Position numbers and translations under genes: made by a program
Shown here: positions 16,366 through 24,392 of the stretch, one piece after another
How positions within the stretch are numbered: the stretch's first letter is position 1
How the letters are laid out: every line of letters begins with the position of its first letter
Notes under the pieces: generated by a model
The model's database searches: none
What the model was told of the DNA's origin: nothing
The model's input: only the letters and a program-made list of their open reading frames with translations
Source: Lachnospiraceae bacterium
GTDB lineage: Bacteria; Bacillota; Clostridia; Lachnospirales; Lachnospiraceae
DNA length: 64,000 nucleotides
Assembly: GCA_013316825.1 (NCBI GenBank)
Contig: WSLY01000003.1
Coordinates: 62,001 to 126,000, forward strand
Direction: 5' to 3'

Positions 16366-17565
16366 ATGATAATCAAAAACGGGCTTGTCTTTACGGAAAA
16401 CAACACCTTCGTCCCCATGACGGTACACACAGCGGGCGGACTTATCACCAAACTGCAGATACCGGAGGCTTTCTGTTCTGAAAAAGATGTCTTTGACGCT
16501 GCGGGCTGCTTCGTGCTGCCCGGACTGACCGACATCCATTTCCATGGCTGTGACGGTTATGACTTCTGCGACGGTACGCAGGAGGCTTTTGCGGCTATCG
16601 GCAGCTTTGCCCTGTCCCACGGCGTCACCTCCATCTGCCCTGCCACCATGACGCTGCCCGAAAAGGATCTTGCAGACATCTGTGAAAATGCTGCCCATTA
16701 CAAAAAAACACAGCTCGGCGGCAATGACGGACGGCCCAGCGCCGATTTGATTGGCATCCACATGGAAGGACCTTTTATCAATGCACACAAAAAAGGGGCG
16801 CAGAACGACGCCCATATCATAACCCCCTCTGCCGCCCTGCTCCGCCGCCTGCAAAAAAAGGCGGAAGGGCTCATCCGGCTGGTTTCCCTTGCGCCGGAGC
16901 TTGCCGGCGCCATTTCCTGCATCGAGGAGTGCCGGAACGAATTTCGTTTTTCCATCGCCCACACCGAAGCAGACTATGATACCGCAAAGGCGGCATTTCT
17001 AGCCGGCGCCGACCATGTAACGCACCTCTTTAACGCCATGCCGCCCTTCACCCACAGAGCACCCGGCGTTATCGGCGCCGCCTTCGATGCGCCCGCCTGT
17101 TTTGCAGAGCTTATCTGTGACGGCGTGCACATTGCCCCCGCCGCCGTAAGGGCTGCCTTCAGGCTCTTTGGCGCAGAGCGCATGGTTCTTGTCAGCGACA
17201 GCATGGAAGCAGCAGGGAAACCCGATGGACATTACCATCTGGGCGGTCTTACTGTTTTTGTATCGGGAAACCGCGCCGTTCTTGCAGACGGTACGCTTGC
17301 GGGAAGCGTTACCCCCCTCTATGACTGTATGCGTACTGCCGTTTCCATGGGCATTCCGCTTCCGGATGCCGTGCGCGCCGCCACTATAAATCCCTGCCGT
17401 TCCATCGGCATGGATGCGCTTTATGGCAGCATTGCCGCAGGCAAAAAAGCGCATTTCCTTATCTTAAAACAGGAAGACCTTTCTATAACATGTGTTATTA
17501 AGGATGAGCATTGCCTGAGAGTACCGCATCCAGAAGAAATGCCAATGGATAACATGCGTTCTTAG
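16366..17565 (+). CDS. nagA: N-acetylglucosamine-6-phosphate deacetylase
   Basis: This 399-residue cytoplasmic amidohydrolase removes acetate from GlcNAc-6-phosphate to give glucosamine-6-phosphate, in amino-sugar and cell-wall recycling. Visible motifs are LTDIHFHG (metal site near residues 55-61), GIHMEGPFINAHKKGA with the metal-binding Glu near residue 135, AHTEADYD, and THLFNAMPPFTHR near residue 218. VLVSDSMEAAG and LAGS also fit the family. The usual end (AHFLILKQEDLSITCVI) is followed by about 20 extra residues that overlap the tail of convergent spoIIP by 68 bp. No nagB is adjacent. AAAGGA precedes the ATG. Confidence 0.95.
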   Translation: MIIKNGLVFTENNTFVPMTVHTAGGLITKLQIPEAFCSEKDVFDAAGCFVLPGLTDIHFHGCDGYDFCDGTQEAFAAIGSFALSHGVTSICPATMTLPEKDLADICENAAHYKKTQLGGNDGRPSADLIGIHMEGPFINAHKKGAQNDAHIITPSAALLRRLQKKAEGLIRLVSLAPELAGAISCIEECRNEFRFSIAHTEADYDTAKAAFLAGADHVTHLFNAMPPFTHRAPGVIGAAFDAPACFAELICDGVHIAPAAVRAAFRLFGAERMVLVSDSMEAAGKPDGHYHLGGLTVFVSGNRAVLADGTLAGSVTPLYDCMRTAVSMGIPLPDAVRAATINPCRSIGMDALYGSIAAGKKAHFLILKQEDLSITCVIKDEHCLRVPHPEEMPMDNMRS

Positions 17566-18715
17566 CTTCTTCCACCGTATTGTTTTCATCTCCCAGCTCG
17601 ATAAGCAGGGTACGTCCCCGCAGATGCATATTATACCGGTACTGCTTGATATATATTTTTCTGGTAAGCCCCGGGTAATACTGCCCTGCCGCCGCCTGCA
17701 TCTGGAAAGAAAATGCAAGGTTTTCCGCAAGGTTCGGGTTGTAAAGATAATCAATATCACCTGTTTTTTTGCTTCTGGATATGCCGTTAAAAAACATAAA
17801 TCTTGCCGTTCTTCTTCCATCGATATCCATCACCATATTGCGGTTTGCATTTCCCGAATCCCTATGTAAATCGATTATCACCTGAATAGAAGGATACTGC
17901 TCCAATATCTTCTCTAACGCCGGCAGCGAGTTGGCATAAGCGCTGTCCCGCACCGTATCAAACTCCTCCGTGTGATGCAGCACCGTATACCCATACTGCT
18001 CCGTCAAAAGCTGTGCCAGAAAATCGCCGACGCCGACAATGGTATCCGCACGGTTTCCCGGCTGCGAATCAATAAAACCTTCTCTGGAATGGGTATGGTA
18101 AATCAAAATCTGTGGTCCTTCTCCCGTCCTGTCTATGGTAATATCCCTGCCCATCAGACTTTCTAAATTAAATAAATCACTCCCCCCCTGCGCAGTACTG
18201 TCAATCGTATAAAAGGTGGATATCAGCGTGGCATATTCCGTCATCGCGTTCCAGTCATATTCTGCCACCTTCTGCGGCACTTCAAAACGGTATACGCTAT
18301 TTTCCTGCGCCAAAAGCTCCTCCAGCGTAATTGCCTCCGACTGCAGCGCTTCTTCTGACGTCTCTCCCGACGCCGAGACCGGCTCTCCCGCTTCTTCTCC
18401 GTCCATCCTGCTTCCTTCTTCTCCCTCCCCCTCTATGATATGCAGGGTGATTTCTTCCTCCTCCACAGTCCCGCCCTGCTCTGCGGACGGCTCTTCCACT
18501 TTTTCCTGATTGTAGTAGCACAACGGCATGAGACTCATCAAGCCGTCTTTGACTGCCATCGCCGCTCCCTTTCCCCCATCAGCCGAATATGTAAAAAGCG
18601 GCAGAAAAAATTTCTGACTTCCCATGCCGCATGTATAGAGCAATAAAATAAACAACAGTGCTGCCGAAGACACCGCGCGCCTCAGCCTGCCGCCATAATC
18701 TTTTAAATACCGCAA
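17498..18715 (-). CDS. spoIIP: Stage II sporulation protein P
   Basis: SpoIIP is a peptidoglycan amidase/endopeptidase that, with SpoIID and SpoIIM, thins septal wall during engulfment of the forespore. The 405-residue product has one N-terminal membrane helix (about 13-32) and a Glu-rich linker with low complexity. The conserved catalytic domain runs from about residue 205: ILIYHTHSREGFIDSQ, a second metal motif IDLHRDSGNAN, and ALLIELGDENNTVEEA near the C-terminus (seen here as LLIELGDENNT). These histidines and glutamate are the expected zinc site. It overlaps nagA convergently by 68 bp. It lies 40 bases downstream of gpr, another sporulation gene. Confidence 0.95.
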   Translation of the reverse strand: MRYLKDYGGRLRRAVSSAALLFILLLYTCGMGSQKFFLPLFTYSADGGKGAAMAVKDGLMSLMPLCYYNQEKVEEPSAEQGGTVEEEEITLHIIEGEGEEGSRMDGEEAGEPVSASGETSEEALQSEAITLEELLAQENSVYRFEVPQKVAEYDWNAMTEYATLISTFYTIDSTAQGGSDLFNLESLMGRDITIDRTGEGPQILIYHTHSREGFIDSQPGNRADTIVGVGDFLAQLLTEQYGYTVLHHTEEFDTVRDSAYANSLPALEKILEQYPSIQVIIDLHRDSGNANRNMVMDIDGRRTARFMFFNGISRSKKTGDIDYLYNPNLAENLAFSFQMQAAAGQYYPGLTRKIYIKQYRYNMHLRGRTLLIELGDENNTVEEAKNACYPLAFLLDAVLSGNAHP

Positions 18716-18755
18716 GCTATCACCTCTTTTATAATATATGCCCCCGCCCCTTTCT

Positions 18756-19670
18756 CTATGCCAGCTCCAATGCGATATTGATTCCCTCCGACAATGTATA
18801 GCTTACCCGCTTGACGACTGCATCAATATCCTTACTGGTAACGTACATATTATGAAGCTCCGCCAAAGCATTGCGGCTGTTTTCCATATAACAGTGCCGG
18901 TCCGCCTCACCTGCCTCTTCCAAAAGCTTTTCCAGTGCATCTCCCACTATGGTCGCCGCATCTACTACGGTCGGCACGCCTATGGCAATGACCGGTATTC
19001 CCATATTTTCTTTTGTCAGTGCGTTTCTGTGATTTCCCACCCCGGAACCCGGGTGAATTCCCGTATCGCTGATTTGAATTGTCCGGTTCAGTCTTTTGGT
19101 ACTTCTCGCCGCCAGCGCATCAATTACAATCATAACATGCGGTGACGTCTGTTCCACCACGCCCTTCAAAATTTCTGCCGCTTCCATCCCTGTTTCACCC
19201 ATCACACCCGGCTCAATACTGCTGATAATATTCATGTGTTCCTTATTGTAAGCCGCCTTTCCATATTCCTTCACAATATGTCTTGTAATAAACAGATTAT
19301 CCACCACATAAGGTCCCAATGCATCCGCCGTCACCTTACGGTTTCCCAGCCCTACCACCAGTATTTCCTGTTCCTTTCCTGCATTTGGTATGATTTCCAT
19401 CAAGCGCCCTGCAATCACATGGGAAATTTCACGATGATAATCCTCGTCCGGCTCCAGCATATTGGGCGCCTCGATGGTAATATAAGTGCCCATGGGTTTT
19501 CCCATGGCTTTCGCACCGTTTTTCGTGGTAATTTCTACTTTGGTGACCTTGATATCCGTCTCCTCGTCATAATCCTCTTCCAGTTTCACACCGCGCAGCG
19601 TACTGTCCGCGTCCGTAATACTCTCCCTCGCCTCCAGTGCCAAATCCGTCCTTACCTGAAAACAACCCAT
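18756..19670 (-). CDS. gpr: GPR endopeptidase (spore germination protease)
   Basis: GPR degrades the small acid-soluble proteins that coat spore DNA, at germination; it is made in the forespore as a zymogen. The 304-residue protein starts MGCFQVRTDLALEARESI, matching the family's N-terminus where the propeptide is removed (FxVRTDLAxE). Further matches are IEAPNMLEPDEDYH, VVGLGNRKVTADALGP, SSIEPGVMGETGMEAAEI, VIDALAARSTKRLNRTIQ and DTGIHPGSGVGNHR. GGAAAGG lies about 12 bases before the ATG. With spoIIP downstream it supports a spore-forming host. Confidence 0.96.
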   Translation of the reverse strand: MGCFQVRTDLALEARESITDADSTLRGVKLEEDYDEETDIKVTKVEITTKNGAKAMGKPMGTYITIEAPNMLEPDEDYHREISHVIAGRLMEIIPNAGKEQEILVVGLGNRKVTADALGPYVVDNLFITRHIVKEYGKAAYNKEHMNIISSIEPGVMGETGMEAAEILKGVVEQTSPHVMIVIDALAARSTKRLNRTIQISDTGIHPGSGVGNHRNALTKENMGIPVIAIGVPTVVDAATIVGDALEKLLEEAGEADRHCYMENSRNALAELHNMYVTSKDIDAVVKRVSYTLSEGINIALELA

Positions 19671-19786
19671 GTCAATCCGTACCTTTCCGCATTTTGTTTC
19701 TTAAATCCGAACCACCATAGAAGCATCGCTTCTCAAATTTCTATTGTCTTGAATAACATTTTTTGCAGAAAGCGCAAAAATATGTA

Positions 19787-19815
19787 TTGACATTCGTGAC
19801 TTGTTCCTCTACAAT
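19787..19815 (+). promoter_or_regulatory. rpsT promoter
   Basis: A perfect TTGACA (19787-19792), 17 bases and TACAAT (19810-19815): a strong vegetative promoter, as expected for a ribosomal protein gene. The untranslated leader is about 80 bases. Confidence 0.8.
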
Positions 19816-19904
19816 AATATGCGTATGTTTACATTGGTCGTCCGTGTCAGGCCAAAGGAAATATTTTAAAAAACAAGAGCATCGGGAAATGGGAGGTGTA
19901 GAGA

Positions 19905-20168
19905 TTGGCTAACATCAAATCTGCAAAAAAGAGAATTTTAGTAGCACAGACCAAGGCTGAAAGAAATAAATCTATCCGGTCAGGCGTTAAGACAGCGATG
20001 AAGAAAGTATTTGCTGCTGTTGAAGGCGGTGATAAGGCTGCTGCCTCTGCTGCTTTAGTCAATGCGACAAAGATAATTGAGGCTGCTGCTTCCAAGGGAG
20101 TATATCACAAGAACAATGCTTCCAGAAAAGTATCCCGCCTTGCTGTTGCCGTAAACAAAATGGCTTAA
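19905..20168 (+). CDS. rpsT: 30S ribosomal protein S20
   Basis: S20 binds 16S rRNA in the 30S body. The 87-residue, Lys/Ala-rich sequence MANIKSAKKRILVAQTKAER...KGVYHKNNASRKVSRL is typical in length and motif. The start codon is TTG (19905) with a strong GGGAGGTG site seven bases upstream; the gene is TTG-initiated, as S20 often is, which can keep initiation weak for autoregulation. A good promoter and an intrinsic terminator bracket it as a single-gene unit. Confidence 0.97.
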   Translation: MANIKSAKKRILVAQTKAERNKSIRSGVKTAMKKVFAAVEGGDKAAASAALVNATKIIEAAASKGVYHKNNASRKVSRLAVAVNKMA

Positions 20169-20190
20169 ATTGTATAGAAAGCATAGAAAA

Positions 20191-20220
20191 ACACCCATAC
20201 CGTCATGTGGGTGCTTTTTT
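20191..20220 (+). terminator. rpsT intrinsic terminator
   Basis: CACCCATA pairs with TGTGGGTG (one G-T pair) around a six-base loop and is followed by CTTTTTT; it lies about 25 bases after the rpsT stop. Confidence 0.85.
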
Positions 20221-20229
20221 ATGCCCACT

Positions 20230-20860
20230 TTATTTTCTGCAGGCAAACATGCCATATTCCTTCGGTACGTGCAAAACGCCGTCCCGCATTTCTTGCTCCA
20301 GAATCCTTTTCAGCGTGCGCTTTTCCACTGCCACAACATTTGACAGATTGATAAGCGAATCCACATAATCCAGCAAATCGTCCAGATTCGTAACAGCCAG
20401 CGAATCTTCATAGTCACACCGTAATCCCCTAACAGCCCCGCAATATACGGCATGATTCCATACTCCCCGTATGTGGCGCAATAAAAACAGCCGTCCGCCT
20501 TTAGCCCGCGTCTTACTTCCGACAGACCCTTGTGCAAATCCGGGACATGATAGAGCATCATGTTGGCAATCACCACATCATAAGAGCTGTCGGCATAGGG
20601 AACTGCCTCAATATTTACCACGTCGTAGGAAACCTGCGCATATGCTGCAAACGCTTCCTTTACGGCTGCCACCATATTTTCCGAAAAATCAGTCAGCTTA
20701 AGCGTAATGCTCTTATCCAGCTCTGACAGATTTGTTTTCCATATATCGCCTGTGCCGCAGCCCAGCTCCAGAACCCTGCCGTGGAGCGGTATCTCATAAT
20801 GGGAAACAGCCAGTTTCCAAAGCCCTGCTTATTAACGGAATACTTCTCATGAATGGAAAT
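20230..20860 (-). pseudogene. Decayed class I SAM-dependent methyltransferase
   Basis: Pieces of one methyltransferase lie in three frames. The N-terminal piece near 20800-20855 reads HEKYSVNKQGFGNWLF; then the frame shifts and the SAM motif VLELGCGTGDIWKTN appears near 20750-20790, continuing through DVVIANMMLYHVPDLHKGL to about 20410. A second shift leads to DYEDSLAVTNLDDLLDYVDSL and the C-terminus EYGMFACRK at 20230. Between the second and third pieces a segment typical of the family is missing, so there are two frameshifts and probably an internal deletion. No in-frame ATG starts it, since a stop lies just upstream inside the end of the TPM gene. Sequencing error could explain one shift but not the loss. 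Confidence 0.75.
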
Positions 20861-20863
20861 CCT

Positions 20864-21718
20864 TTACCTTCTCCTTCCGCCGCCTCCATGACTGACACCG
20901 CCGCTGCTTACATGCCTGCCTCCGCCGCCGGAATGTCCGCCTCCGCTGCCTGGATTGTAGGCTACGCTTGTCACATGCTTATTGATAAGCTCATCCCGCA
21001 TCACGGTAAACTGTACGCTGCCGTTCTCGACATAAGCAGAAGCGCCCGTTGTCTTTTCCCCTTCCTTGGTTTTCATATGGGAAACAATGAAAATCACCGC
21101 CGCCACTGCCGCCGCCCCCAGCACAATCAGCGGGTTTATGTTGATTCTGCCCCGCGTCATATCACGGTAAATGTCCTCTATGTACGCGCTGTAGGCTTTG
21201 TACGGACTCTTTTCCACCCTGTCATAAACATCATCCAGTACAGAGTCTATCATGGAATTGGAGTAGCGCTCCAAAACCCGCCCGCAGGTAGAAAGCCAGC
21301 TTCCCTTCTCTCCCTCGTACCAGTTGTCTAACAGCAGCACGCCGTCTCCGTGCACCCTATTGTAGCCAAAGCCGTTTTCATCATAGAAATCATCGGCAAA
21401 ATCCCGCATGGCACGGCTCCAGCTGCTGTCCGTGTTGGCGCCGTATCCGTAAAAATCAAGCACCGACTGGTTTATCGTCACGATAACAATATCGCATCCT
21501 ATCTGCTGCTCCCGCTTCGCTATCTGCTCCGCAAGTTTTTTCTCCTCCGCCGCAGTCAGCACATCCGCATAGTCAAAAACCCGCTCGCCTTCTGCCGCAT
21601 TGTTTTTCCTGATATGCTTTTCCGTCAGGCTGCGCGCCACGCCGATGCCGCCTGTCAGCAGCGCCATCACCAAAATCGTAATAAATAAAAATTTAAAATA
21701 AGAAAAGTATTGTTTCAT
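20864..21718 (-). CDS. TPM-domain membrane protein with Gly/His/Ser-rich tail
   Basis: About 284 residues from the ATG at 21718 (MKQYFSYFKFLF), preceded by GAGG; an earlier in-frame codon is less likely. An N-terminal membrane helix is followed by a TPM domain (about 40-170: VFDYADVLTAAEEKKLAEQI, DIVIVTINQSV, GVLLLDNW), a second membrane helix (about 195-213) and a C-terminal tail of Gly, Ser, His and Arg (SGGGGRHVSSGG). This matches the YgcG/TPM family of unclear role, often linked to membrane or photosystem maintenance. It lies 40 bases after a zinc-ribbon membrane protein and is presumably co-expressed with it. Confidence 0.82.
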   Translation of the reverse strand: MKQYFSYFKFLFITILVMALLTGGIGVARSLTEKHIRKNNAAEGERVFDYADVLTAAEEKKLAEQIAKREQQIGCDIVIVTINQSVLDFYGYGANTDSSWSRAMRDFADDFYDENGFGYNRVHGDGVLLLDNWYEGEKGSWLSTCGRVLERYSNSMIDSVLDDVYDRVEKSPYKAYSAYIEDIYRDMTRGRININPLIVLGAAAVAAVIFIVSHMKTKEGEKTTGASAYVENGSVQFTVMRDELINKHVTSVAYNPGSGGGHSGGGGRHVSSGGVSHGGGGRRR

Positions 21719-21761
21719 TTTTGCCTCATTTCTGCCCGCCAAAAACCCGCGATTGAAAATT

Positions 21762-22754
21762 TTAGAAGAACAATAAAAGCTGGCGCACCAGCATCAACAG
21801 TGTGAATACGGAAGCAAACACCGTAGCGCCATACCCCCATACCTTTGCCTTGGAAAGAGGCACCTTTCCCACAATTTTGCCGGTCTGTCCGTTGACATGA
21901 AAGGTAAAGTCCTCCCCTTTATATTTGTAATTGTAAACCCACACAGGAAGCAGGGCATAATTGGTCTGTGTCCGCGCCAGCGTCACCTGATTGTTCAGGC
22001 TGCTCTTTAACCCCACATACCCGCTTATGCTGTTGCGCAAAAGAATCTCCGCATCCGATTTTGCCTTGCCCACCGCACGCGGTTCCATCGCCATATCGTC
22101 CTGATTGTAGCGCTCCGCTAAAAAGCCCGACATGTATTCTTCCTTAAAATCTAACAACTGCCCGTAATTGTACGGCTCCATCAAATCCATGATATTGTCC
22201 GGCATGGCGTCAGAAGCATCTACCGGCATCTTGTCAAAATCGACCTCCATCTCTCTGACAATATGGTACACGCTGGTCTCCGTATATTCCCTGTTGCCGC
22301 TCACCCACTTGCGTATTTTGCTGCCTTCTCCGTCGTACCGTCCCTGCACATGATAATCATACATCCAAAAAGGCACATAGATACCCTTCATGGTATCCAG
22401 TTTTACTTCGGACAGAAAATCCCCCGGCGCGAAGACACAGGACTTAAACTTCTCACGAAGCTTTTTCTTCGTCCGCTCTTTGCTGTAGACAAACGGTACA
22501 ATATGGTTCGGTTTGTAAGCTCCCGTAACCCGCTCGTCAAAAATAATATAATCTCCACAGTACGGACACTGGGAAGCTGATGTGAACTCCCCAATATTGC
22601 TGATGGCACCCCCGCAGTTGATGCAGTTGTAAATGGACTGCTGCTCTGTTTTTTTCTCTTCACTGTCCACGCCATCGCAGTACGGACAGTGCATTTTTTG
22701 TATTTCAGGGTCATATACCACATTACCCCCGCAGTTTTTACATTTAAATATCAT
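21762..22754 (-). CDS. Double zinc-ribbon protein with C-terminal membrane anchor
   Basis: About 330 residues from ATG 22754 (MIFKCKNCGGNVVYD), chosen because GGAG lies seven bases upstream; a TTG 11 codons earlier is possible. Two zinc ribbons are visible: CKNCGG...CPYC (about 5-28) and CINCGG...CPYC (about 43-67). A conserved middle region (KGIYVPFWMYDYHVQGRYDGEG) and a C-terminal membrane helix follow. Related proteins in Firmicutes sit next to TPM genes, as here. The function is unknown; the ribbons suggest protein or nucleic-acid binding on the cytoplasmic face. Confidence 0.8.
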   Translation of the reverse strand: MIFKCKNCGGNVVYDPEIQKMHCPYCDGVDSEEKKTEQQSIYNCINCGGAISNIGEFTSASQCPYCGDYIIFDERVTGAYKPNHIVPFVYSKERTKKKLREKFKSCVFAPGDFLSEVKLDTMKGIYVPFWMYDYHVQGRYDGEGSKIRKWVSGNREYTETSVYHIVREMEVDFDKMPVDASDAMPDNIMDLMEPYNYGQLLDFKEEYMSGFLAERYNQDDMAMEPRAVGKAKSDAEILLRNSISGYVGLKSSLNNQVTLARTQTNYALLPVWVYNYKYKGEDFTFHVNGQTGKIVGKVPLSKAKVWGYGATVFASVFTLLMLVRQLLLFF

Positions 22755-22830
22755 GTTTGACTCCATTTCTGCGCTGCTTTTGTCCAAACCCTGTTAAGAC
22801 TGCGCCTTTTGCTGTCGCTTATTCTGCTTT

Positions 22831-22859
22831 ATTATAACAAAATATAACCGTTTTCGCAA
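22831..22859 (-). promoter_or_regulatory. Promoter of the zinc-ribbon/TPM operon
   Basis: On the minus strand TTGCGA (22854-22859), 17 bases, TATAAT (22831-22836), about 75 bases before the start. Confidence 0.65.
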
Positions 22860-22953
22860 CGAAACTTCCCAAAAACAATAGAATCTACGCTTACGCGCAC
22901 TCTCAATAAAAAACGGACCGGCTCCCCTTACAGCCTATGCCCGTTTCACAATA

Positions 22954-23181
22954 TTAGTCCTGCTCTTTTCCTATTAATGCCGCATGATACTTTCCTGCGA
23001 TATGGGTATGAAAAAAAGCGGCTGCTGCCTCCGTTTTTCTCCATTCATACCATACGCCTTCCGGTACGTCATAAAACTGCCACACCTGTCCGTCCGGCAA
23101 AAACTCCAGTTCCAGTACTGCACAGAGCGCGTCATAACCTGCGCTGGCAATTCCCGCTACCGCCATTTTAAATCTCTTCAA
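22954..23181 (-). CDS. KTSC-domain small protein
   Basis: The C-terminal 65 residues match the KTSC family: SAGYDALCAVLELEFLPDGQVWQFYDVPEGVWYEW, then FFHTHIAGKYHAA. Part of the KTSC family occurs fused to lysyl-tRNA synthetases or as free small proteins; the role is unknown. I chose a TTG at 23181 because an AGGAGG site lies about 12 bases upstream; the frame stays open to 23247 and an ATG at 23166 is also possible. It follows the sigma-factor gene by about 110 bases. Confidence 0.65.
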   Translation of the reverse strand: MKRFKMAVAGIASAGYDALCAVLELEFLPDGQVWQFYDVPEGVWYEWRKTEAAAAFFHTHIAGKYHAALIGKEQD

Positions 23182-23292
23182 TAAATTTATGCTCCTCCTC
23201 TTTTGTATCATTTCCGAGACATTGCTGTTTCCCATGCCCCTACTCAATTAATGTTACAGGGTGCCGGAAACGTAACAAAAAATTATAATCTT

Positions 23293-23778
23293 TCATGCGC
23301 CCAGCCTCTCTCTCAACTTTTTGCGGGTCCGGCAAATCCGCATTCTCACATTTTCCTCCGAAATTCCCAACTGTATGGCAATATCCGCGCCGCTGTAACC
23401 CTCCACATAATATTTGTGCAGCAGCTTCCACTCCTTTTCCGGCAGCAGGTTTTGCAGTACGACTTCTATCTCTACCGCTTCGTACATATCGGCTGCGCAC
23501 ATGGATTTTTCCGTTTCCCTCACCATTTCCAAAGATACCGCCTGATTTTCCTTTCTCCTGCGCATATTGCCCGCCACATAAGCTGCCGTTTTATACAGCC
23601 ATCCTGCCGGCTTCGGATGTCCTGCCAGCATATCCCAGCACGCATAAGCCATACAATAACTCTCCTGCACAATATCTTCCGCCGCGCTCTCCCTTCCCGC
23701 CATTTTCCTCACATACCTGTAAAACGCCTCGTAAGTCCCGAAATAAAACTTCCGAAAATCCTCTTCACTGCCCTGCAT
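23293..23778 (-). CDS. ECF-type RNA polymerase sigma factor
   Basis: About 161 residues from ATG 23778 (MQGSEEDFRKFYF). Region 2 is seen as YEAFYRYVRKMAGRESAAEDIVQESYCMAY and region 4 as LLPEKEWKLLHKYYVEGYSGADIAIQLGISEENVRMRICRTRKKL, including the helix-turn-helix. The size is normal for an ECF (group IV) sigma factor. The reading frame is open further upstream to 23877, but that stretch contains two hairpins and no good start. No anti-sigma gene follows; the next gene is the KTSC protein. Its signal and regulon are not visible. Confidence 0.85.
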   Translation of the reverse strand: MQGSEEDFRKFYFGTYEAFYRYVRKMAGRESAAEDIVQESYCMAYACWDMLAGHPKPAGWLYKTAAYVAGNMRRRKENQAVSLEMVRETEKSMCAADMYEAVEIEVVLQNLLPEKEWKLLHKYYVEGYSGADIAIQLGISEENVRMRICRTRKKLRERLGA

Positions 23779-23805
23779 CTCCTCTGCCCTCGTCCTTTCC
23801 GTTTT

Positions 23806-23848
23806 TAATGAAGGGGTCGGGATGTCAAAAGCCCAATCCCTTTCATTA
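23806..23848. repeat. Long hairpin in the sigma-factor leader
   Basis: TAATGAAGGGGTCGGG pairs with CCCAATCCCTTTCATTA (one bulge, one mismatch) around a ten-base loop TGTCAAAAG-type. On the minus strand the loop reads CTTTTGACAT. The same loop core flanked by GGG and CCC recurs at 29051-29070 and 31348-31363. Confidence 0.55.
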
Positions 23849-23888
23849 AAAATAAGCCGCCTCCGTGCACACGGCACTTCAGCGGCTT
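23846..23888 (-). terminator. Terminator of the XRE regulator gene
   Basis: On the minus strand AAGCCGC (23882-23888) pairs with GCGGCTT (23854-23860), with further pairing inside, followed by ATTTTTAA. It lies 23 bases after the regulator's stop codon. Confidence 0.7.
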
Positions 23889-23910
23889 TGACTTTTTCGT
23901 CTTTTTATGG

Positions 23911-24243
23911 TTATCTTGTTATATATGCATACATATATTCCAGACAGCGTTTCAACAAATGCTCTCTCTGCTCCTTGCTGCAGTTTACAAGGTATTTGTC
24001 TAAATCAAATTCCTCCGTTTTCTCCCCCACCAACAGATACGATGGGTCAATATGCAGTCTTTCGTATAAGATTCTGACCTTTTCCAGCGTCAAGCCTGTA
24101 CTTCCACTCTCAATCTTTCTATAGTGGTCATCTGAAACATCCAATATTTCTGCAAGTTCTGCCTGCGACCTTCCTAAATTCTCCCTGATAATCCGCAGCC
24201 TCATGCCAATCTCGACATTATTGCCCTTCTTCGCCCTGCCCAT
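23911..24243 (-). CDS. XRE-family helix-turn-helix regulator
   Basis: A 110-residue DNA-binding protein. The HTH occupies about residues 11-70 (MRLRIIRENLGRSQAELAEI, VSDDHYRKIESGSTGLTLEK), followed by LYERLHIDPSYLLVG, which is typical of cytoplasmic XRE regulators. The C-terminal 40 residues are charged and may dimerise. It is a single-gene unit with its own terminator; the target is unknown. Confidence 0.85.
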   Translation of the reverse strand: MGRAKKGNNVEIGMRLRIIRENLGRSQAELAEILDVSDDHYRKIESGSTGLTLEKVRILYERLHIDPSYLLVGEKTEEFDLDKYLVNCSKEQREHLLKRCLEYMYAYITR

Positions 24244-24392
24244 AATGGTGTTTCCTCTCTCTGCTTCTAAAGCGGTAAAACCTGCTTGCCGTTTTCATCA
24301 TACCAATATAACAAAGGATACAATAGCGCACCAGATAACCCTTTTTCATGCACTTCGTATCCTTCCCATTATTGTATACAGGACTATTCTAT

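Noticed and set aside
16258-16962. A 234-residue minus-strand frame opposite nagA
   Set aside because: It is a shadow of a strong enzyme gene and runs through its promoter and tandem repeat.
20230-20860. Two separate small genes for the methyltransferase pieces
   Set aside because: The pieces are consecutive parts of one family in different frames, with the SAM motif in one and the C-terminus in another.
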